Shown here in pieces: positions 1 through 9,132 of a stretch of DNA of 64,000 nt. The notes under the pieces were generated by a model that made no database searches, was not told where the DNA came from, and saw only the letters and a program-made list of their open reading frames with translations. This DNA is from Burkholderiales bacterium Ga0077543. Lineage in GTDB: Bacteria; Pseudomonadota; Gammaproteobacteria; Burkholderiales; Burkholderiaceae_C. How positions within the stretch are numbered: the stretch's first letter is position 1; each line of letters starts with the position of its first letter. The stretch spans positions 1 through 64,000 of the forward strand of contig LNET01000055.1 of the NCBI GenBank assembly GCA_001464055.1, given 5' to 3'. The position numbers were made by a program, and so were the translations under genes.

Positions 1-1
1 C

Positions 2-1093
<1,092 letters not shown>

Positions 1094-1172
1094 GGCAGCG
1101 CCCCCGCGCCAGGGCTTTGGCGCAGAATGCCCCGGACACAGGCCGGCGTCGGGCCTGAAGGGATTTTTCTGC

Positions 1173-4037
1173 ATGGCTCATCCGATTCCCCTTCCGCGTT
1201 GCGTTCTGTTGGTTCTGGTCGCAGCGCTGAGCGGATGCGCCACCGTGCCGCCCGCGGTCACTGCCAGCGCGTCGGCGGTTGCCGCAACGCCAGTGGCCGC
1301 GGCGTCGCCAGCAGCCCTGCCTGTCGTTCCCGCTGTGGTGCCCGTTCCCGCGGCCAAACCTGGAACCGCCGCCGCACCGGCGGCTGCGCCCGCCCCGGCG
1401 GCCGGCACGCCGCCCACCTTCGCCAGCATCATCAAGGACGCGCGCCGCGTCGAAGGCCCGCTCACCTTGTGGCAGAAGGAAGACAAGGTCTGGATCGAGC
1501 TTGCGCCCGACCAGTTCAACAAGCCCTTCCTGCTCAGCCCGAAGATCAAGAACGGCATCGGCGAAGGCGGCGTGCTCGGCGGCCTGATGGTCTACGACAG
1601 CATCAACGGCATCGGCGGGCCGCTGGTCGTGGAATTCGTGCTCGTGCACAAGACCGTGCGCCTGCAGGCCCGCAACATGGACGTGATGGCGCGGCCGGGA
1701 ACCCCCGAAGCCCGTGCGCTGGCCGCTTCGTACTCCAACAGCCTTTTGGCCGCCACGCCGGTGGCCAGCGGCCCGCACCCCGACCGCAAGAGCGTGCTGA
1801 TCGAGGCCAACGCGCTGTTCCTGAACGACCTGATGGCCATCGGCCAGCGCCTGCAGCGCGGGCTGCGCGCGGGCTACAGCTTCGAACGCGGCAACTCCGT
1901 CATCACCGCGACCCGTGGCACGGCCGAGGCCACCATCATCGAAACGCAGATGCACTTCGTCGGCGGCGGCTCCCAGCCACAGCAGCCCGGCTTGCTGGGC
2001 GCGCTGCTGGGTGCACCCCCCGCCAGCAGCGCACGCTTCCTGCCCGACGCCCGCAGCATGCTGGTGGGCATGCATTACTCGCTTGCGCCGCTGCCCGCCA
2101 CGCCCATGGCCACGCGCCCGGCAGACCCGCGCGTGGGCCTGTTCACGACCAGCATGCTCGACTTCAGCGACGACCTGCAGCGCAGCCCGCGCCAGCGCTT
2201 CGTCAACCGCTGGCGCCTGGAGAAGAAAGACCCGGCCGCGCCCATCAGCGAACCGGTGCAGCCGATCGTCTTCTGGATCGACAGGAACGTGCCGCTCGCC
2301 TATCGCGAGACGGTGCGCAGCGCCATCCTGGAGTGGAACAAGGCCTTCGAGAAGATCGGTTTTCGCGACGCCATCGTCGCCCGCCAGCAGCCCGACAACG
2401 CCGACTGGGACACGCTGGATTACGGCCGCGCGTCGGTGCGCTGGATGCTGAACGCAGAACCGGCCTTCGGCGCCATCGGTCCCAGCCATGTCGACCCGCG
2501 CACGGGTGAAATCCTCGACGCCGACATCGCCTTCGAAGGCATGTCGGCGCGCATGGTGCGCGGCGTGCGCAGCCAGGTGCTGGCCGGCAACCGCCTGGGC
2601 GACATGACGGCCCGGGTCGACATCGGCCCGGCTCCCGACTTCGCACCCCGGCTCGACCTGGGCCTGCTGCAGCCCGGCGCGGTGCACGAGCACGGCGCGC
2701 ATTGCCTGCACGCACAGCTGGGCATGGAGCAGATGGGCTACGCCATGGACGTGATGGAAGCCCGCGGCGAACTCGAGCCCGACAGCCCGATGGCCCAGCA
2801 GTTCGTGCTGGACTACGTGAAGGACTCGATCATGCACGAGGTGGGGCACGCCCTCGGGCTGCGCCACAACTTCCGGGCCTCGCGTGCCTACACCGAAGCA
2901 CAACTGTCCGATCCCGAATTCACCCGCGCCCACGGCACCACGGCTTCGGTGATGGAGTACAACGCGGTGAACCTGCCGCGTCCCGGCGAACGGGGTGGCA
3001 TGCCTTTCCAGTCGACGCTGGGCCCCTACGATTACTGGGCCATCGAATATGCCTACAAGCCCCTGAGCGCAGCGCCCGGCAGCGCCGAGGAAAAGGCACA
3101 GCTGCAGGCCATCGCCGGACGCAGCGCCGAGCCCTTGCTGGCCTTCGGAACCGACGAGGACAGCGCTTTCGGCCTCGATCCGGAGACGCTGCAGCTGGAC
3201 CTGGGCAGCGACCCCGTGGCCTTCGCCGCCAAGCGCCTGGAAATCGCGCGCGACCTGTTCAAGCGCCAGGAAACCCGCGCGCTGGCCGCCGACCGCGACT
3301 ATGCGGTGCTGCGCCGCTCGGTCGACTATGCGCTGGGCGACGCCACCCGCGCGGTGGGCGTGCTGGTGCGCCAGATCGGCGGGCTGCGAACACTGCGCGA
3401 CTTTCCGGGCAGCGGCCGCGACCCGCTGCAGCCGGTGGACAGCGCGGTTCAACGGCAGGCCCTGGACCTGATCTCGACCTCGGTGCTGTCCCGCAGCGCG
3501 CTGAGCCTGTCGCCGGCCCTGCAGCGCCGCATGGCCCCCGACTTCCTGGATCGCGGCGACGGGCTGGCGCCCGCGACCGACTATTCCATGTCCGAACGCT
3601 TGCTGAACCTGCAGCGTGCGGTGCTGAACTACCTGATGAGCGATTTCGTGGCCCGTCGCGTCCTCGACAACGCCGAGAAGTTCGACCGACCCGCCGAAGC
3701 TTTCGCGCTGAGTGAGCTGTACGCGCGCCTGGACCGCGACGTCTGGGACGGCCTGCCGGCCCAGCTGGCCAGCAGGAGCGGCATCCCCGGCCCGCGGCGG
3801 GAACTGCAGCGCGATCATGTCAACCGGCTGGCCGGCGCCGTGCTGCGGCCGGCGGGTCAATCGCGCGCTGACGCGCGAGGCCTGATGCGCGAGCAGGCTC
3901 TGGCCCTGCAAACCCGGCTGCAGGCCGCCCAACGCCAGGCAGCGCGCGCCGACACGGAAACCCGGGCCCATCTGGCCGACAGTCTGGACACACTGCGCCA
4001 GGCGCTCTCGGCACCGCTGGCCCGGCAGGCCCTCTGA
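1173..4037 (+). CDS. Zinc-dependent metalloprotease lipoprotein (DUF5117/DUF4953 type)
   Basis: A 954-residue protein. The chosen ATG is followed by a lipoprotein signal peptide with lipobox LSGC near residue 22; the open frame extends far upstream, but only as overlap with ettA. A Pro/Ala-rich linker (about residues 25-75) tethers the mature domain. The zincin signature HEVGHALGLRHNF lies at residues 555-567 (metal ligands H555, H559, H565; catalytic E556), with the N-terminal DUF5117-like and C-terminal DUF4953-like regions expected for this family. It probably acts as an outer-membrane-anchored periplasmic or surface peptidase; the substrate is unknown. It lies 79 nt downstream of ettA with no obvious terminator between them, so co-transcription is possible but functionally unexplained. 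Confidence 0.85.
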   Translation: MAHPIPLPRCVLLVLVAALSGCATVPPAVTASASAVAATPVAAASPAALPVVPAVVPVPAAKPGTAAAPAAAPAPAAGTPPTFASIIKDARRVEGPLTLWQKEDKVWIELAPDQFNKPFLLSPKIKNGIGEGGVLGGLMVYDSINGIGGPLVVEFVLVHKTVRLQARNMDVMARPGTPEARALAASYSNSLLAATPVASGPHPDRKSVLIEANALFLNDLMAIGQRLQRGLRAGYSFERGNSVITATRGTAEATIIETQMHFVGGGSQPQQPGLLGALLGAPPASSARFLPDARSMLVGMHYSLAPLPATPMATRPADPRVGLFTTSMLDFSDDLQRSPRQRFVNRWRLEKKDPAAPISEPVQPIVFWIDRNVPLAYRETVRSAILEWNKAFEKIGFRDAIVARQQPDNADWDTLDYGRASVRWMLNAEPAFGAIGPSHVDPRTGEILDADIAFEGMSARMVRGVRSQVLAGNRLGDMTARVDIGPAPDFAPRLDLGLLQPGAVHEHGAHCLHAQLGMEQMGYAMDVMEARGELEPDSPMAQQFVLDYVKDSIMHEVGHALGLRHNFRASRAYTEAQLSDPEFTRAHGTTASVMEYNAVNLPRPGERGGMPFQSTLGPYDYWAIEYAYKPLSAAPGSAEEKAQLQAIAGRSAEPLLAFGTDEDSAFGLDPETLQLDLGSDPVAFAAKRLEIARDLFKRQETRALAADRDYAVLRRSVDYALGDATRAVGVLVRQIGGLRTLRDFPGSGRDPLQPVDSAVQRQALDLISTSVLSRSALSLSPALQRRMAPDFLDRGDGLAPATDYSMSERLLNLQRAVLNYLMSDFVARRVLDNAEKFDRPAEAFALSELYARLDRDVWDGLPAQLASRSGIPGPRRELQRDHVNRLAGAVLRPAGQSRADARGLMREQALALQTRLQAAQRQAARADTETRAHLADSLDTLRQALSAPLARQAL

Positions 4038-4071
4038 TCCTGAGTGACCGCCCCGCCGACACCCGGCGGGC

Positions 4072-4089
4072 TTGTCACTGAGCTGTCAC
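4072..4089 (+). promoter_or_regulatory. Pho-box-like direct repeat upstream of the orphan winged-helix gene
   Basis: TTGTCAC-TGAG-CTGTCAC: two 7-bp units separated by 4 bp (11-bp period). This is the architecture of a PhoB half-site pair (consensus CTGTCAT-N4-CTGTCAT). A weak -10-like hexamer CAGCAT (4100-4105) follows 10 bp downstream, as in Pho promoters where the box replaces the -35. Binding by PhoB is inference. Confidence 0.6.
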
Positions 4090-4110
4090 CGGCCGGCGTC
4101 AGCATGCAGC

Positions 4111-4719
4111 ATGGCCGAGATTTCCACCCGTGCACCCGCCGCCGTCGTCCTGCTGCTGCCGCGCAACGGCGAACCACTGTCTGGGCTGGTGTTTCACGTG
4201 GGCGATCAGACCCAGCCGCAGCCGATGCTGAACGGCCCCAGTGATGACCTGCTGCAACTGGCCAGCCGGCTGCTGCAGGCGGCCAGCGAATGGCTCGTCC
4301 CTGGCACGACGCGGCAGGTCGATTTCCCCGCGCCGACAGAACACACATCCCACAAGGCCGGCCCGCGGCGGCCGCTCAAGGCCGGGCCCTTCCATGTCGA
4401 CGGACCCCACCGCCTGGTGCGTTGGCGTGGCCCCAAAGGCTGGCGCCCCATCGATCTGACGGACATCGAGCGCCGCCTGCTGTGCCAGCTGCTGGCGGCT
4501 CCGGGCCAGGTCTGCAGCCGCAGCGACATCGCCACAGGGGTCTGGGGCAGCGAGGCACACAACCTTCGCACCGTCGATCAGTGCGTGCGCCGCCTGCGGC
4601 GGTCGATGCTGGCTGCCGGTGTGCCCGATTGCATCAAGACCGTGCGCGGCGTCGGCTACCGATTGGTGCCGGCCGTGGCCCGGCCCGGCAGCACGCGGGA
4701 CATCGATGACGTGAATTGA
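4111..4719 (+). CDS. Winged-helix DNA-binding protein lacking a receiver domain (OmpR/PhoB-type C-terminal domain)
   Basis: A 202-residue protein. The C-terminal part (about residues 110-192) is an OmpR/PhoB winged helix ending in the hallmark TVRGVGYRLVP. The first about 100 residues do not look like a receiver: there is no N-terminal acidic pair, no phospho-acceptor Asp in an LLD context and no KPF motif. An in-frame TTG at 4072 is an alternative start, but it sits inside the Pho-box-like repeat, so ATG 4111 is preferred. The next gene is phoB, 57 nt downstream and separately preceded by its own Pho-box-like repeat. Likely a transcription factor regulated by phosphate; the target genes and any signal sensed by the N-terminal half are unknown. 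Confidence 0.72.
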   Translation: MAEISTRAPAAVVLLLPRNGEPLSGLVFHVGDQTQPQPMLNGPSDDLLQLASRLLQAASEWLVPGTTRQVDFPAPTEHTSHKAGPRRPLKAGPFHVDGPHRLVRWRGPKGWRPIDLTDIERRLLCQLLAAPGQVCSRSDIATGVWGSEAHNLRTVDQCVRRLRRSMLAAGVPDCIKTVRGVGYRLVPAVARPGSTRDIDDVN

Positions 4720-4736
4720 GGCACCCCGGCCGGCCG

Positions 4737-4768
4737 CTGTCACACGGCTTTCACGGCGGCGCCATAAA
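4737..4768 (+). promoter_or_regulatory. Pho-box-like repeat and -10 element of the phoB promoter
   Basis: CTGTCAC-ACGG-CTTTCAC occupies 4737-4754 (7-4-7 layout). After 8 bp comes the -10-like CATAAA at 4763-4768, the spacing expected of a PhoB-activated promoter. Transcription would begin about at the phoB ATG (4777), and no Shine-Dalgarno sequence is visible. This suggests autoregulation of phoB and a leaderless or near-leaderless transcript. Confidence 0.65.
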
Positions 4769-4776
4769 TTTCCTCC

Positions 4777-5481
4777 ATGGCACACATCCTGATTGTTGAA
4801 GACGAGCCCGCGATCGCCGAACTGGTGGCGATGAACCTGCGGCACGACGGTCACCAGGTCAGCATCGCCGGCCATGCCGACGAGGCCCAGCGCAGCGTGC
4901 AGTCCGAGCTGCCAGACCTGGTCCTGCTGGACTGGATGCTTCCCGGGGAACCCGGCATCGCGCTGGCCAGGCGTTGGCGTGCCGACGCCCGCACTCGCCA
5001 GATGCCGATCGTGATGCTGACCGCGCGAAGCCAGGAAGGCGACGTGGTGCAAGGTCTGGACGTGGGCGCCGACGACTACCTGGCCAAGCCCTTTTCCACG
5101 GCCGAGTTGCTGGCGCGCATCCGTGCCGTGCTGCGCCGCAAGGCCCCCGAGACGCTGGACACCGCCGTGCAGGTGGGCCCCTTGCGGCTGGACCCCACCA
5201 CCATGCGCGTGAATGCGTCCAGCGGCGACGTGCATCTGGGCCCTACGGAATTCCGCTTGCTGCGCTACCTGATGACCTACCCTGAACGTGTTCACAGCCG
5301 CAGCCAGCTGCTGGACCGCGTGTGGGGCGACCACGTGTTCATCGAAGAGCGCACTGTCGACGTGCACATCAAACGCCTGCGCGACGCGCTGGCCGACACC
5401 GGCTGCGCCGGGATGATCGAAACCGTGCGCGGCGCCGGCTACCGCCTGGCCAAGCCCGCCACCGCTGCCCTGGCTAGCTGA
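4777..5481 (+). CDS. phoB: Phosphate regulon response regulator PhoB
   Basis: A 234-residue OmpR-family response regulator. The receiver domain (1-120) has the acidic pocket E8/D9, phospho-acceptor D52 in LLDWMLPG, T82 and K104 (AKPF). The winged helix (about 135-230) contains GPTEFRLLRYLM, SRSQLLDRVWGDHVFIEERTVDVHIKRLR in essentially PhoB-diagnostic form, and ends TVRGAGYRLAK. The expected partner kinase phoR and the pstSCAB-phoU genes are not next to it: upstream is the orphan winged-helix gene and downstream is convergent ybbA, whose stop overlaps this gene's 3' end by 8 nt. A Pho-box-like repeat upstream suggests autoregulation. A PhoB paralogue rather than the main PhoB cannot be excluded because of the missing neighbours. 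Confidence 0.85.
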   Translation: MAHILIVEDEPAIAELVAMNLRHDGHQVSIAGHADEAQRSVQSELPDLVLLDWMLPGEPGIALARRWRADARTRQMPIVMLTARSQEGDVVQGLDVGADDYLAKPFSTAELLARIRAVLRRKAPETLDTAVQVGPLRLDPTTMRVNASSGDVHLGPTEFRLLRYLMTYPERVHSRSQLLDRVWGDHVFIEERTVDVHIKRLRDALADTGCAGMIETVRGAGYRLAKPATAALAS

Positions 5482-6145
5482 CCAGCCTGCCGGCTTCGAT
5501 TCGCAGCTGCCGGTCGCAGCGCGCGGCAATCTGGCGGTCGTGGGTCACCAGCACCAGGGTGGTGCCGGCCTCGCGGTTCAGTTCGAACATCAGCTGCATC
5601 ACCGTTTCCCCGGTGGCGAAGTCCAGGCTGCCGGTGGGTTCGTCGGCCAGCAGCACCGCCGGGCGCACGACGAAGGCGCGGGCCAGCGCCACTCTTTGCT
5701 GTTCACCACCCGACAGCACCTTCGGGTAGCGCGACAGCCGTTCGCCCAGCCCGACGCGCTTGAGCATTTCGGTGGCGGCGGTGCGGGCGTCGGCCCGGCC
5801 CATCAGTTCCAGCGGCAACATCACGTTTTCCAGGGCGGTCAGGTTCGCCAGCAGCTGGAAGCTCTGGAAGACGAAGCCCACATTGCGGCTGCGCAGTTCG
5901 GCGCGCGCGTCCTCGTTCAGCTTGAACAGGTCTTGCCCGGCCAGCAGCACGCTGCCCGAAGTGGGGGTGTCCAGCCCGGCCAGGATGCTGAGCAGGGTGC
6001 TCTTGCCCGAACCCGAAGCACCGACGATGGCCACGGACTCCTGCGGGAGAAGTTCGAAGTCGATGTCATGGAGTATGGTCAGTGACCCGGTGGAATCGGC
6101 CACCTGCTTGGTGATCTTCTTGACGGCAATGATGGGTTCCGACAT
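5474..6145 (-). CDS. ybbA: ABC transporter ATP-binding protein, YbbA/LolD-like
   Basis: A 223-residue ABC ATPase: Walker A GASGSGKST at residues 42-50, signature LSGGEQQR near 145, Walker B VLLADEPTGSLD and H-loop LVTHD. The MacB/LolD-type sequence and the position divergent to tesA match the widespread ybbA-tesA arrangement, in which YbbA pairs with a large FtsX-like permease YbbP. No permease gene is adjacent here; on the strand of transcription the next gene is convergent phoB. The start was chosen at the Met preceding SEPIIAV; an in-frame extension upstream would run into tesA. Only 22 nt separate the two divergent start codons, so promoters must overlap the coding sequences. Confidence 0.82.
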   Translation of the reverse strand: MSEPIIAVKKITKQVADSTGSLTILHDIDFELLPQESVAIVGASGSGKSTLLSILAGLDTPTSGSVLLAGQDLFKLNEDARAELRSRNVGFVFQSFQLLANLTALENVMLPLELMGRADARTAATEMLKRVGLGERLSRYPKVLSGGEQQRVALARAFVVRPAVLLADEPTGSLDFATGETVMQLMFELNREAGTTLVLVTHDRQIAARCDRQLRIEAGRLVS

Positions 6146-6167
6146 CGACTCTGCTTTTGATCTTGAC

Positions 6168-6824
6168 GTGACAAGCCCGGCGCGGCGCGCCTGGCTGCGC
6201 AACTGTAGCCTGGGCCTGGCTTCGGCCTGGTTCGCCCAGGCAGCCGCCGCACAGGCCGCAGGGCCGCGTCACACGGTGCTGGTGGTGGGCGACAGCCTGT
6301 CGGCGGAATACGGCCTGGCGCGGGGTGCCGGCTGGGTGGCGCTGCTGGAAAAGCGGGTGGCGGCCGAAAAGCTCGGCGCCCGCATCGTCAATGCCAGCAT
6401 CAGCGGCGACACCACCTCGGGCGGGCGTTCGCGCCTGCCGGCGCTGCTGAAGCAGCACAAGCCCAGCATCGTGCTCATCGAACTGGGCGGCAACGACGCC
6501 CTGCGCGGCCTGCCACTGTCGATGACCCAGGACAACCTGCTGGCCATGACGCGCGCCAGCAAGGCGGCAGGCGCCAGGCCCGTGCTGCTGGGCATGGCCG
6601 TGCCACCGAACTATGGCCGCCAGTACGGCGAAGACTTCACCAGACTCTTCGCCACCGTGGCCAAGGCCGAGAACGCGGCCCTGGTGCCCTTCTTCCTGGC
6701 CGGCGTGGCCGACGGGCCCGACGCCGACAAGATGTTCCAGCCCGACCGCATTCACCCGAGAGCCGAAGCCCAGCCGCGCATGCTGGACAACGTCTGGCCG
6801 GTGCTGAGGCCGCTGCTGCGTTGA
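6168..6824 (+). CDS. tesA: SGNH/GDSL esterase (TesA-like arylesterase / lysophospholipase)
   Basis: A 218-residue exported hydrolase. The GTG start is chosen because it is followed by a clear signal peptide (basic RRAWLR, hydrophobic stretch, AQAAAAQA cleavage region near residue 30). SGNH blocks: GDSLS with nucleophile S43, the oxyanion Gly in SISGDTTSGG, GGND at 107-110, and D193/H196 in DRIHPR. TesA-type enzymes hydrolyse acyl esters, lysophospholipids or thioesters in the periplasm; the substrate here is not determined. It is divergent from ybbA and convergent with the DUF6600 gene, with nested inverted repeats between them (6839-6872). Confidence 0.87.
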   Translation: MTSPARRAWLRNCSLGLASAWFAQAAAAQAAGPRHTVLVVGDSLSAEYGLARGAGWVALLEKRVAAEKLGARIVNASISGDTTSGGRSRLPALLKQHKPSIVLIELGGNDALRGLPLSMTQDNLLAMTRASKAAGARPVLLGMAVPPNYGRQYGEDFTRLFATVAKAENAALVPFFLAGVADGPDADKMFQPDRIHPRAEAQPRMLDNVWPVLRPLLR

Positions 6825-6838
6825 GCTGAAGACCGGCG

Positions 6839-6872
6839 CCTGAACGGCTGGCCGGCCGTTCGGGCGTTCAGG
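6839..6872. terminator. Possible bidirectional stem-loop between tesA and the DUF6600 gene
   Basis: CCTGAACG (6839-6846) pairs with CGTTCAGG (6865-6872), and a nested AACGGC/GCCGTT repeat lies at 6843-6860. It is placed between convergent genes and overlaps the last codons of the minus-strand gene. There is no U-run, so it is a weak terminator candidate. Confidence 0.4.
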
Positions 6873-8454
6873 GCTCGGCGTTCCCGCGCCAGCCGCCGCG
6901 GCCCGGGCCCATCGGCTGCTGCTGGGGTCTCTCGGGCGCCTGGGGTGCTTCAGCGCGCTGCGGCGGCGGTGCTGGCGGTGGCGGCGCTGCGGGCGCTGGT
7001 GCGGGCCGGGCAGCGGGTGCCGGTGCCATCGTCACAGGCCGCGGTGGGCCCATGGGCGCGATTGCTGCGGCCGGCGGCGCAGCCTCGCCCGGGTTCCGAC
7101 CGGGCTGCATGTCGCGACGGCCGTCGCCCCGGTCGTCACGACGCTCGTCGCGCCGATCTCCCCGATCGTCCCGACGTTCGTCGCGGCGGCCGTCCTGCCG
7201 GTCGTCACGCCTGTCTTCGCGACGGTCCATGCGCCAGTCCCTGCGTTCGTCGCGCAGTTCCGGGCGGGGGCCGTCGATGCGGATGCCGTCGATGCGCACG
7301 CCGTCGATCCGGGTGCCGTCGCGGCGGCCGCCGTCGGCGCGCCAGTCGGGCCGGCCCGCCAGCGGCGGCCTGTCGCCGCGGCCGAAGGCCGGGCCGTCGA
7401 TTCGCTCGGCGTGGCGCGGTGTGTGGCGGTAGCCAGGCACATAACGTTCCCGCGGCGACAGCGGCGCCCAGCCCGCCCCCGGGCCGTGGCGGCCCCCGAT
7501 GCGCACCGTACCCGACCAATGCACCAGGCCCGGGCTGAACACCGGCCGCGCGACATAGGCCCCGGGCACCCAGCCCCAGCGGTTGTTCCATTGCACCCAG
7601 CGGCCATAGTGGAAGGGCGCAAAGCCCCAAGGGGCGCTGTCCACCCAGGTCCAGCCCCAGGGGCGCACCCAGGCCCAGCGGCCGTGCTTGTAGGGCGCCC
7701 AGCCCACGCTCACCTGCAGCGGATACCAGACCGGGCCGTAGTCGGGGTGGCGGTCCCAGCGGCCGTGGCGGTCCAGTTCGGCCACGCCGGTCATCTCGGG
7801 CGAAACGAACTGTTCGCTCGCCGTTCGGGTTTCCTCGCGGCCGTCTTCGCGCAGCACGCGTTCGGCGAAGACGTCGTCGGCAGGGTTGCCCCAGGCGTGG
7901 CGCAATTCGGTCCGGTCGCGCCAGAGTTCGGCCTGTTCGCCGGTGGCGATGTCGAAGCCGAACTCGTCGTCGACGCGAAGCTCACCGCGCCAGCTGCTGG
8001 CATGGGTGCGGTCGTCGGTGCGGTCGATGCGGTAGTGCCCAGCACGCAGCGGCCGCAAGCGGGCTTCGGGGGTGACGATCTCGATTTCGCCCGCCACCTG
8101 GCCCGAGCGCACGCGCAAGGCCAGGCTGCCAGTCTTCAGCTGGAACAGCATGCGTTCGTCGTCCAGGCGCACCACTTCCAGTTCGGTGCGGCTGTGCAGG
8201 CGCAGCGTGGTCGAACCCACCTGCAGCTCGGCCCGGCCCACCGGGCCGGTGGAAATGCGGTCGCCATCGGTCAGCGGCAGGTTCGGCTCGGCCGGCGACC
8301 AATCTCCGGCCACGCTGTCGAAGCCGTAGACCTGCCCCTGCACCGCGGCCAGACGCCCCACCCTGCCGGGCGGGTCCTGCTGTGCCAGGGCTGGCGTCGA
8401 CAGCCAGGCGAACAGGACGATGAAGAAAGCCAGTGGGGTGCGGTGTGTCTTCAT
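6868..8454 (-). CDS. Exported FecR-like / DUF6600 protein with Trp-Tyr-rich repeats and a charged low-complexity tail
   Basis: A 528-residue protein with a signal peptide (MKTHRTPLAFFIVLFAWL, cleavage at ALA-QQ near residue 24). Residues about 35-150 resemble a FecR-type domain (DGDRISTGPVGRAELQVG, LRLHSRTELEV). Residues about 220-330 carry the DUF6600 aromatic repeats (WYPLQV, GWAPYKHGRWAWV, WGWTWVDSAPWGFAPFHYGRW, WGWVPG). The tail has RIDG repeats, a long Arg/Asp stretch (RRDERRDDRGD) and Pro/Ala-rich sequence. The function is unknown; members are typically found in the periplasm or envelope. GAGGG just upstream of the ATG serves as ribosome-binding site. It is monocistronic in appearance. 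Confidence 0.8.
   Translation of the reverse strand: MKTHRTPLAFFIVLFAWLSTPALAQQDPPGRVGRLAAVQGQVYGFDSVAGDWSPAEPNLPLTDGDRISTGPVGRAELQVGSTTLRLHSRTELEVVRLDDERMLFQLKTGSLALRVRSGQVAGEIEIVTPEARLRPLRAGHYRIDRTDDRTHASSWRGELRVDDEFGFDIATGEQAELWRDRTELRHAWGNPADDVFAERVLREDGREETRTASEQFVSPEMTGVAELDRHGRWDRHPDYGPVWYPLQVSVGWAPYKHGRWAWVRPWGWTWVDSAPWGFAPFHYGRWVQWNNRWGWVPGAYVARPVFSPGLVHWSGTVRIGGRHGPGAGWAPLSPRERYVPGYRHTPRHAERIDGPAFGRGDRPPLAGRPDWRADGGRRDGTRIDGVRIDGIRIDGPRPELRDERRDWRMDRREDRRDDRQDGRRDERRDDRGDRRDERRDDRGDGRRDMQPGRNPGEAAPPAAAIAPMGPPRPVTMAPAPAARPAPAPAAPPPPAPPPQRAEAPQAPERPQQQPMGPGRGGWRGNAEP
7271..7330 (-). repeat. 15-nt tandem repeat encoding RIDG units inside the DUF6600 gene
   Basis: Four consecutive 15-nt units starting CCGTCG (7271, 7286, 7301, 7316). 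The first three share CCGTCGAT and encode the VRIDGIRIDG-type pentapeptide repeat; the fourth has diverged. Confidence 0.8.
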
Positions 8455-8543
8455 AGGCCCTCAACGCACGAGCCGCGCAGGGCGACGACGGGTGCAACGT
8501 AAAGCAATGTGAGGCTGCTGGCAAGCGCGGCGCCGCCCCGGGC

Positions 8544-9080
8544 TCAGTCGTCGGCGTCGACCGGCAGTTCCGGGAACAGCACGCTGGTGAAGCCCAGTTT
8601 CGTCAGGTCGGTCATGCGGGTGGGGTACAGGCGTCCGATGAGATGGTCGCATTCATGCTGCACCACGCGGGCGTGGAAGCCGTCGGCTTCGCGGTCGATT
8701 TCCCGGCCCCGGGCGTCGAAACCCCGGTAGCGGATGCGGGCATGGCGCGGCACCTCGCCGCGCAGGCCGGGCACGCTGAGGCAGCCTTCCCAGCCGTCGA
8801 CCATCTCGTTGCCCAGCGGGGTGATGACGGGGTTGATCAGCACCGTGGGCGGCACAGGGGGTGCGTCGGGGTAGCGCACGTTGTGGGTGTAGCCGAAGAT
8901 GACGAGTTGCAGGTCGACACCGATCTGCGGTGCGGCCAGGCCGGCGCCGTTGGCCGCGGCCATGGTCTCGAACATGTCGGCGATCAGCGCATGCAGTTCT
9001 GGCGTGTCGAACTGCTGGACAGGCTGGGCCACGCGCAACAGGCGCGTGTCCCCCATCTTCAGGATCTCGTGAACGGCCAT
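8544..9080 (-). CDS. def: Peptide deformylase
   Basis: A 178-residue protein with all three deformylase motifs: [10 protein letters not shown] (45-54), EGCLSV with metal ligand C100, and QHECDHLIG with H142, E143 (catalytic) and H146. It removes the N-terminal formyl group from nascent proteins using a bound Fe or Zn ion. The start is the Met of [10 protein letters not shown]; upstream in-frame sequence is non-conserved. It lies 52 nt downstream of the permease gene and, with ligA, appears to be the last gene of a ligA-permease-def transcription unit. The usual def-fmt pairing is not present, so a second def elsewhere in the genome is likely (inference). Confidence 0.94.
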   Translation of the reverse strand: MAVHEILKMGDTRLLRVAQPVQQFDTPELHALIADMFETMAAANGAGLAAPQIGVDLQLVIFGYTHNVRYPDAPPVPPTVLINPVITPLGNEMVDGWEGCLSVPGLRGEVPRHARIRYRGFDARGREIDREADGFHARVVQHECDHLIGRLYPTRMTDLTKLGFTSVLFPELPVDADD

Positions 9081-9132
9081 GGTCGGGGTCTCGGTGAGGG
9101 GTCGAAGGGGCGAAGGGGCGAAGGGAGGGGTT

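Noticed and set aside
7100-7330. CRISPR-like repeats
   Set aside because: The repeats are short, adjacent, in frame and encode charged RIDG/RDDR peptide repeats within one protein; there are no spacers.
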